From: Artemia franciscana
Taxonomy: Eukaryota; Arthropoda; Branchiopoda; Anostraca; Artemiidae
Length of the DNA stretch: 64,000 bases
Direction: 5' to 3'
Assembly (NCBI RefSeq): GCF_032884065.1
Contig: NC_088864.1
Location: 23,332,486-23,396,485 of the forward strand
The position numbers and the translations under genes are program-made. Every line of letters begins with the position of its first letter. Position 1 is the first letter of the stretch. A model generated the notes under the pieces. The model saw nothing but the letters and a program-made list of their open reading frames with translations. It searched no databases and was not told the DNA's origin. This document shows positions 56,340-64,000 of the stretch, piece by piece.

Positions 56340-56640
56340 CTGAAGACAGGTATAATCATTTAATATTATAAAAGATACAAAAGTGTACATGTAAGAATAT
56401 TTATAATAAATCATTTACAGACATTTAAATCGGAAAAATTAATTATTTAGCTTGCAGATCAGTCTGGCCAGTTGGCCCTGGGGCTGGCCGTTTAGATCTG
56501 GGTTTTGCAAGTTGGTTCTGTATTTAGCCTGTTAGTTGTGGGTTTAACAGCTACTTTGTAACTTACCGATCTTAAAACTGATACAAAGCTTTTTGCTGCA
56601 AGATATTTTTGACAATTTTTGCAGCAAGATATTTTTGACA
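56340..56640 (+). repeat. local segmental duplication, copy B (last part)
   Basis: Resumes similarity with 51855-52130: TTACAGACATTTAAATCGGA, TTAGCTTGCAGATCAGT, then the short GGCCAGTT repeats (TGGCCAGTTGGCCCTGGG) and CAAAGCTTTTTGCTGCAAG. A tandem 24-bp repeat (GCAAGATATTTTTGACAAT) ends it. Confidence 0.8.
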
Positions 56641-56934
56641 ATGAGACACAAACGGATATTTACATCTGCACAAGCTGCTCAATATTTACAGGAATCCAGG
56701 TACCTTTTTTTTGTAGAATTGACTAATATTTGTTCCAAAAATATAATATATATATCTTATTATATATATATTATATGATATATTGTACATATATAGAGTA
56801 TAATTTGATATGATCAAATACCTGATTTGTTGTGATTTTTGTTGCGAATCAGTGGTCAGAATAAATCTTGGCTATGATCATGTTTTGGTTGTGCTTCCTT
56901 GTAATGCAGCAGTCTGTCGGTAAATTTTTTTGCA

Positions 56935-57060
56935 GTTCATATTATTGACATACAAATAAAGTGAACATACCACTCGATGCCTTTTTTTTATGTTCTTTAT
57001 AAATATAATAATCGCTTTTATCGCAATTTCAAATTTAAACACTTTTTGACCTCATCTAAC
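56935..57060. repeat. fragment of foldback element F4
   Basis: TGCAGTTCATATTATTGACA, AAGTGAACATACC and AATAATCGCTTTTATCGCAA parallel 30087-30210. Only the left part is present. Confidence 0.6.
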
Positions 57061-57339
57061 TAACCCAGGCTAACCTAACTAACCCAACCTAACCTGACTA
57101 TTAATAATTTTGGCGCTGAGAAAACGTAGCATTATTTTGTCAAAAACGACAGAAAACGCATACTTTAATTGAAAATTCGGCGCCAAGGAAGAAGAAAACG
57201 GGAAAATAAAATTTATTTATCCAACTTAATCGTTGAAAATTGGTGCTTGTGGAATATATAATATTAAAAAATGGATTTATAATGAAACAGTAAGTTTCTC
57301 AAACAGTCTGAAACAGTAAGGAAATCAATGAGGTATACT

Positions 57340-58164
57340 GTTGCATTTGGTCCGAGTTTGAGGCTGGACGTGGAGCAAACGAAATAGCTAGTGGACTAGT
57401 GGCCATACTGGAAAAAGTTCTTGATGCTTACCCTGATATCTGTCAGTTAATTACTTGGTCGGACTCCTGCGTGAGCCGAAACTCAATTATAAGCTTCGCC
57501 ATTCGATGCACTAAGAAAATTGCCACGCTTAGAAAAAGTGGCTATGAAGTTTTGTGAACCAGGTCATTTGACTATACAGGAGGTTGATGCGGGGGCTAAA
57601 GCACCTTGATTTTTTTTCTCCACTAGGTCTGGTGAGGAAGTTACTGAAAGTAATAAAGACACGTCGTTTGAATGTCCTACAAATGACCCAGTCAAAGTTC
57701 TTTGACTTGCGAAAGCCAGCAAAGCTGTACAAGTACTCGTTGGTACCGTATTCAAAGGTAAAACAACTTGAGTTCCGTCAAGATAACGCTAAGAGAGTTT
57801 GGTTCAAAACTTTCTTCTCTGGAGGCTCTCAAATGGCTACTATATCACAAGAATGTACTTCGGTTAAAAAGCGTCCCAACACTTCAGCTGTCTGTGTTGT
57901 TGAACGTCTTGTTTGCCCAAACTTTGTGGCAAAAATATTGATCAACCTGATACGAAAATCTAAGATGTCAAGTATCTCCTGAAGTTCATCCCCAACCAAG
58001 ACCAGAAGTATTTTGAAACCAAGATTGAACGGTACTACAAGGCCAAGGGGGCTACTGAATGTTTGGAAGCCTCTCCGTGTGCGCGAGATCCATGTCCAGA
58101 GGAGGATTCCATTGAAGCAAAACGGCGGCCAGCAAAGAAACTCAAGAAAAATGTACATTTCTGA
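57340..58164 (+). pseudogene. frameshifted transposase-like gene (WSD-type DDE-like core)
   Basis: The first frame (about 57346-57510) reads ANEIASGLVAILEKVLDAYP then LITWSDSCVSRNSIISFAI. After frameshifts come MKFCEPGHLTIQEVDAG (57540-57590), FSPLGLVRKLLKV, KFFDLRKPAKLYKYSLVPYS and VKQLEFRQDNAKRVWFKT (57605-57815). The last frame reads VKYLLKFIPNQDQKYFETKI and ends KRRPAKKLKKNVHF with TGA at 58164. This block order is familiar to me from transposon-derived proteins of invertebrates in which 'WSD-x-C...QNRN' is thought to be part of a DDE-like catalytic core. Here QN before RNS is missing. The lysine-rich tail would suit nuclear entry. The family name is not certain. Confidence 0.6.
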
Positions 58165-59183
58165 TGCTTTTCTCAATTTTATACTTTTTTAAATAGTATT
58201 GCTGTATCATAACTCGTTTGTCGTACCTTCATGGTGAAAAGAATAGGCAGCCCATACCATTTTGTCGTATCTAAGTTTACTAAAATTTCGGTAAGGTCGG
58301 ATTGTCGTATCTGTATTTCATTTCAATTTTTGACAATGAAAACTTCACCTTTTTCATCTAATATTCGGCAGACCCTCCTAGTTATTTTTTCCTTTTTTTT
58401 TTGTATTTGCGAAAGAAAAAAAAAAGTTGTATCGTGTAAGTTCCAGCAAAGGCGAAATTTTCAAAGTCGTTTTTCTCGGAATTTTGAAAACCTTAGTTAC
58501 GACAAAACCGCTCTCAGGGGACGATATGTTGTGTTCAATATTCTTATGCAATTGATTTTTCTAACTTTTGTCATTCAATAGGCAGTCATTGATTTGTGTT
58601 AAGAAGCGTTTATCGAAACCTATTAAATTACTTTTTTGCTTTTTATGCTTCATATCTCAACAAGCTGCAAACAGGATCCATCACGTTAAATTAAAAATTG
58701 TTACTGTCAGAACCTTTCTTAAAAGGGGCCATGGAGCTAAAATATTTTTAACTTCAAAGATTTGTCCATTTTTGACTAGAATTTTAGGCATAATAGGAAC
58801 AACATAAGAGCATAGAGATAAAGTTAGACTACTAGATCCGAGCCTTATGGCCATTTCTTTCAAAGTACCTACCAAAAATTAATTTTTCTGTTGAAACGGC
58901 CTTCAGTAGAGCGCAGTAATTGCGTCTATTGAATAGGTAATTGCAACCAGTTACAACAATCTCTATTGAACGCGGGAAAAGACCTTGCTAGCCTCTATAT
59001 TGAAAACCACATGACCTATAAAAAAAATGCGCCGACGTTATCTAGGAGTCAAATTTAACTCAAGTACAACAATCAGTTGCTAGATGGCATTTTGTAGGCT
59101 ATGGTGCTGCCACAGGCATAGAGTTGTTTGGAGTACTTCAAGTTTACCCTATATAAGTAATACTAGGATTATATATGTTAATT
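58165..59183. other. no gene seen
   Basis: Short open frames at 58231-58581 and 58568-58807 lack recognisable motifs. AT-rich spacer between the transposase remnant and the last RPS16-derived module. Confidence 0.4.
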
Positions 59184-59235
59184 ATGATGTTTCTTATCCT
59201 GAATACGAGTAGTGACAGATTAAAATTTACTCTGA
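59184..59235 (+). ncRNA. C/D-like candidate copy with CTGA at D'
   Basis: ATGATGTTTCTTATCCTGAA, then TACGAGTAGTGACAGAT, then TTTACTCTGA. Both box-D positions read CTGA in this copy. It is 4 nt shorter than the reference because of changes between the boxes. Confidence 0.42.
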
Positions 59236-59309
59236 TTTTGTGTTGTGTTGTTTGAAATATCTTTTGACGATCTTTATTTTGGAGTGAACAATTTAATTTT
59301 TATTTTTAG

Positions 59310-59433
59310 GCTACATTAGTGGTGGTTTGACATCTTTGTTCGTTTCATTGGTAATAACAAATCGTTATTATGGTTGGTTGGTCGTTCTATATGGCTTTTG
59401 CCCACTAGACGCTCAAATTGTTTGCTATCAAAT
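59310..59433 (+). pseudogene. decayed RPS16 exon-3 copy (e)
   Basis: Acceptor TATTTTTAG ends at 59309; donor AAAT|GTAAGTTGTTAC lies at 59431-59445. The match to exon 3 is clear in GACATCTTTGTTCGTTTCAT (true GACATCCGTGTTCGCGTCAA) and GTTTGCTATCAAATG (true GCTTTCTATCAAAAATG). Its middle is replaced by other sequence. Confidence 0.65.
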
Positions 59434-60009
59434 GTAAGTTGTTACAACATCCGTGATTAGTTTAGTAACTTACCTGTATTTTATTTCGATTATTCATTTC
59501 GTAGTTTTGTAGTTTTACTATAAAGGGGATGAATTGATTACGAGAATCTTGTAGCCGGCGTATCTAAATAGTTTTTCAGTTTTTCAGCTAATACTATCTC
59601 GGCATGAAAAAATGTAGATTCCAAAATGTTAAAGTCGAATAGTAATTAGTTCAGTATTATGTATTGACATCAGACTTATAAATTATGGTCTAAAGTTAGA
59701 ATTTCTTGCTATAGTTCATAAAATTGTTGCCTAAGTTCTTGATTTCCTTTTTTGTGTTAAAAAATTTGTTTTTCTTTTTATGAAAAAAGGAGTCAAAAAT
59801 TTTCATTTTGTTTTACTAGAAATGTTTTCTTTGCAAAGTCTCTAGTTGGGCCCAACTAGTTCCAGAACCTTTGATACCCATTAAAACACGTAAATTGTTT
59901 AAAATATTTAATTCGTTTAAGCTAACCTTAACCCGGATATAATCTTGATATGGTGGATTCATACTCGGAGTGGGAGAGACTTGGCTTTTTATTGAAACTA
60001 AATAAAAAA

Positions 60010-60400
60010 AAATCAAGTTTTTTAACTGAAAGTAAGGAGCGACATTAAAACTTAGAACGAACAGAAATTAATCCGTACATGAAAGGGGCTGTCCCCTCCT
60101 CAACGCCCCATTCTTTACGCTAAAGTTTGACTTTCTCACATCTCTACTTTTGAAAACAATAAAAAATTTAGTGTAAAGAGCGGGGGGGGGGTATTGAGGA
60201 GGGGACAGCCCCTTTCATATACAGAATAATATCTGTTCATTTTAAGTTTTAATGTCGTTCCTTACTTTCAGTTAAAAAAACTTTCTTTATTTAATTTCTG
60301 AACGTTTTCGAATTAATGCAGGTTTTGAATTTGGCTCACCGTATATGAATAATTAAAACCAAATTTGCATATTAATTTTGTTTTTTATAGAGTAATAATA
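60010..60400 (-). mobile_element. foldback element family F5, copy 3
   Basis: TTTTTTAACTGAAAGTAAGG, GAACAGAAATTAATCCG and GAAAGGGGCTGTCCCC return in inverse as GGGGACAGCCCCTTTC, ATATCTGTTC and TTCCTTACTTTCAGTTAAAA at 60290. The following flank to 60390 is the inverse of 35190-35290, so this copy is opposite to the one upstream of RPS16. Confidence 0.85.
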
Positions 60401-61916
60401 ACCTTGTAATAACTTGACTTTGATTTTTGTTCCAGTTGTTTAAGAATGACTCCTTAATCACAAAGGCTGTTTAATTAGAATAAGCTGTTATTTCAATAGG
60501 CTGTTATTTCAATTTCTTACTCAGGTATTTTTGCTGGGTAGGATTTATTTTTTAGTCAATTATAGAAGATCTTTCCCTAGATTGACTGGAACAAAAAAAA
60601 GAGTGAAATAACGTCAATAAAAGTTTCATCTGAACCTTCTTTGGTTTGGATGAAAACCTAACAGAAAACGGAACAACAAGAATGCGAAGAAGTGACAGCA
60701 CATCTGGTTAATTCGGCAGTTTGGTGAATGGACTTTAATGCTGGTCACATAATGGCTGTTTAAAATACTGTGAATTCCCGAAGTTTGGTTAATGTCGACA
60801 TTCACCGGTTAACGTCCAAAATTTCTTTTTCTCTGCTTGGATTCAATTAGCTTTGCTAATCAGCTTTTCAGTCTTATGCAAGTTTTGACGGTAAAAGTTA
60901 AGTGGGGTTAAATTAGACTAGAAAGTTCAGAAATAGGTTAAAAACCTAATTTAATGTAACCGAGCCTGACCTAGCCTGTCACTATCGAGCTTTGCATAAA
61001 ACTGAAAAAGTTGACTGGCAACGCTGACTGAATCCAAAAAGAAAAAATGTACTTCGCACATTCACAGTAACAGCTACATCACATAGCTGACTGATGCCAA
61101 TACTGGCATTTGATTTTGATGGTTTTTCCATAATTCAAGGTTTCTATTAATATGATTTGCATTAATAAGCTCAAAATTCTTTATGCTCTGCACAGATTTA
61201 TTTTCTTACTTTTTTTCTTTTTTAATACTATACAAGGCCTTCATTTTATAATACATTTTGTTCCGCAACGCTGACGCTATTAGATGATTATTTCGTTAAG
61301 AAGAGAGTTCCTTTTGAAACGTGTAATCGTTTGGTTAATAAGATCTAGTATTTCGTTAGAGCTAGTTTAAAAAAAAATGTGATGAAAGTTTTTTTGTCAT
61401 TGATAACTGGATCAGTACACAACGATTGATAACCACTGGTTTAGTATCTATCTATTCATAAATTTAAGCGAACATTTAGGATGTCCTTCTATAATCCTTA
61501 CGTTACTGATAAAGTCCTCGGTTTACTTTTATACAGATTTTTGTTTTGTTTTATACAAAGCGTGCGAAAATTTTCGTTTTATTTATACTAATTATTTTTT
61601 GAAAATTTTCTTTGTTTTCTGTATAGCTTATTATAATAGCTTTTTTTTTTTGTTAAGAATAGCTCCTGGTTAAGTTTTAATTCTAGAACATTTTATAGCA
61701 TCAAGACAACTTAGAAACTAAAAGCCTTATTTGACTGGCTAGAAAGAATGCTAGTAAAATTTTACTTCTAGAGAGTTTCACTTCTACAATGGATAGATAT
61801 TGTTATTCCTTTGTGCAGTGTTTTATATATTATTTTAACCAATGATTTTATTGCTTAATGGCTTACTTTTATCTTATTTTGTTCATCCTGAAGTAGCACT
61901 GTTACTTGTGATTTTT
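60401..61916. other. no gene seen
   Basis: AT-rich spacer without recognisable coding sequence or internal repeats matched elsewhere in the window. Confidence 0.4.
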
Positions 61917-63922
61917 ATGGCACTTGGTGTTAACCCAACTCGGTCCCGGTTTTGCTACTTTAGGCCCTTCTAGGTAAGCTAGGACGATGAAATTTGGCAG
62001 GCGTATCAGGGACCGGACCAGGTTAAATTATAAATAGTCGTTTTCCCGATTTGATCATCTGAGGGGAGTTTGGGGCCCGTTAATTCGGAAAAAATAGAAA
62101 AATTGAAGTATTTTAACTTACGAACAGTTGATCAGATCTCAATGAAATTTGATATTTGGAAGGATATCGTGTCTCAGAGCTGTTATTTTAAATCCCGACC
62201 GGATCCAGTGACATTGGGGGGGGGGGGGGGGGGGGGAGTTGTAAGGGGGAAACCTAAAAATCTTGGAAAACACTTAGAGTGGAGGGATTGGGATGAAACT
62301 TGGTGGGGAAAATAAGGACAAGTCCTAGCTAAATGATTGATATAACTGGAACGGATCCGCTCTCTTTGGGTAGTTGGAGGGGGTGGGGTTAATTCTGAAG
62401 AATTAGAAAAAATGAGGTGTTTTTAACGGGTGATCGGATCTCAATGAAATTTGATATTAGGAAGGATATCGTGAATCAGAGCTCTTATTTTCAATCCCGA
62501 CCAGATCTGGTGACATTGGGGGGGGGAATCGGGAGGGGGGAACCTAAAACTTGGAAAACACTTAGAGTGGAGGGATCGGGATGAAACGTGGTGGGAAAAA
62601 TAAGCACAAGTCCTAGATACATTATTGAAATAATCGGAATGGATCCGCTGTCTTTGGGGTAGTTGGGGGGGGGGGGGGGGTAATTCTGAAAAATTAGAAA
62701 AAAATGAGGTATTTTTAACTTACGAATGGGTGATCGAATCTCTAAAGAAATTTGACATTTAGAAAGATATCGTGTCTCAGAGCTCTTATTTTAAATCCCG
62801 AACAGATCTGGTGACATTGGGGGGGGGGGAGTTTGGAGGCAGAAACCTAAAACTTGGAAAACACTTAGATTGGAGGGATCGGGATGAAACTTGGTGGGAA
62901 AAATAAGCAGAAGTCTTAGATACGTGATTTATATAATTGGAACGGATCCACTTTATTGGGGGGGGGGGAGTTAATTCTGAAAAATTGGGGGAAATGACGT
63001 ATTTTTTACTTACGAAGGAGTGATTGGATCTTCATGAAACTTCATATTTAGCAGGACCTCGTGACTCAGATCTTTCATTTAAAATCTCAACCGGATCCAG
63101 CGTAATTGAGGGAGGGGGGGCAGTTGAGGGGAACCGGAAATCTTTGAAAACACTTGAGCGGTGAGATCAGGATAAAACTGGATGGGAAGAATAAAACTCT
63201 GTCTAAGACACATGACTGACATAATCGGACCAGATCTGCTCTCTTTGGTGGAGCTGGGGGGGGATTTTGAAAATTGAGGTATTTGTAACTTACGAAAGGG
63301 TAAGTTACCCTTTCGTTTTTCGTTTTTTTATTTTACGAATAGGTGATCGGATCCTAATGAAATTTGATATTTAGAAGGAATTCATGTCTCAGAGCTCTTA
63401 TTTCAAATCCCGACTAGATCTTCTGACATTGGAGGGGGAAATCTTGGAAAACACTTGGAGTGGAGGAATCGGGATGAAGCTTGGTGGATATAATAAGCAA
63501 ATGTCCTTGATACGTGATTGACGGAACCGTACTGGATTCGCTCCCTTCGGAGGGGTCAGTGATTTGGCGAGTTTGGTGCTTCTGGACGTGCTAGGACGAT
63601 GGAAATTGGTAGGCGTATCAGGGAGCTGCACGAATTGACTTGATAAAGTCGTTTTCTCAGATTCGACCATCTGGGGGGCTAAAGGGAGAGAAAAAATTAG
63701 AAAAAATTAGGTATTCATAACATACGAGGGGGTGATCGGATCTTAATGAATTTTGATATTTAGAAGGACATCGTGACTCAGAGCTCTTATTTTAAATCCT
63801 GACCGGCATTAAGCCTCTTATTTTCCTTTTAATTCAATCTATTGATTCATAGAATTTTGCTAGAGTTCATACCATATGATCTCTTGGCTCTTAGCTCTTC
63901 TTGCCTCGTCACAAGTGCCATA
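61917..63922. mobile_element. G-rich TIR element family F2, copy 3 (longest)
   Basis: Left end ATGGCACTTGGTGTTAAC and right end CACAAGTGCCATATGAGC are inverted relative to each other (CACTTG against CAAGTG). Near the left end is TCGGTCCCGGTTTTGC. The interior holds tandem blocks with TGATCGGATCT-like starts near 62129, 62431, 62731, 63021, 63343 and 63732, about 300 bp apart. The longest G run has 21 bases (62216-62236). No protein is encoded. Fragments of open frame in either strand are shadows of the repeats. Confidence 0.85.
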
Positions 63923-64000
63923 TGAGCTCTTAGCTCTTGTTTTTTGTGGCTACCTTTTTTGCAACTCCTTGCATTGTTTAATTCTTGTTTTTTTTTTCAG

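Noticed and set aside
62070-62315. 81-residue frame with a Gly run
   Set aside because: The Gly run comes from the 21-G tract of the tandem repeat; related blocks are not open in this frame.
63978-64000. polypyrimidine tract with CAG at the window end, a possible splice acceptor
   Set aside because: The following exon would lie outside the window, so it cannot be supported.

Overview
This window is AT-rich, intron-rich animal DNA, most likely from an arthropod. One conserved host gene can be named with confidence: ribosomal protein S16 (RPS16), on the + strand. It has four coding exons between 35770 and 45121. The protein reads like crustacean or insect S16. A branchiopod crustacean is my guess, but it is only an inference. 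Nothing suggests bacterial DNA: genes are split, splice signals are abundant and transposon remains dominate.

Layout. 1-1630: mostly non-coding, with one possible minus-strand exon. 1630-7700: a long array of roughly 115-123 bp units. Each unit carries a splice-acceptor-like tract, a short exon-like block with a well-placed ATG, and a splice donor. The array is interrupted by a decayed hAT transposon (3401-4817). 8129-10230: a second decayed hAT/ZBED-type transposase. 11455-12170: a dispersed repeat. 12690-14970 (minus): a non-LTR retrotransposon with a zinc-knuckle ORF1 and an endonuclease but no visible reverse transcriptase. 16440-20050 (plus): a second non-LTR element with CCCH fingers, part of an endonuclease, an RT with YVDD, and a (TTGAA)-type tail. 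22-31 kb: foldback elements, RT/gag fragments, two small minus-strand exon candidates and a G-rich TIR element. 31203-33350 (minus): a CR1-like pol remnant. 34047-35570: a compound repeat just upstream of RPS16.

35770-45121: RPS16. Intron 2 contains a 56-nt segment with C/D-like boxes about 70 bp upstream of exon 3. Downstream of the gene, between 47.3 and 59.4 kb, there are five more copies of this segment. Each is followed at nearly constant spacing by a strongly diverged copy of RPS16 exon 3. The small segment is much better conserved than the exon copies, which suggests that an intronic RNA or regulatory element, not the protein exon, is what was multiplied and kept.

56-64 kb: the end of the local duplications, a frameshifted DDE-like transposase remnant (57340-58164), a foldback element and a 2-kb G-rich TIR element with internal tandem repeats of about 300 bp.

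The two most unusual structures are the exon-like tandem array (1.6-7.7 kb) and the multiplied snoRNA-like/exon-3 modules of RPS16 (40-59 kb). All assignments come from reading the sequence; no similarity search was run.
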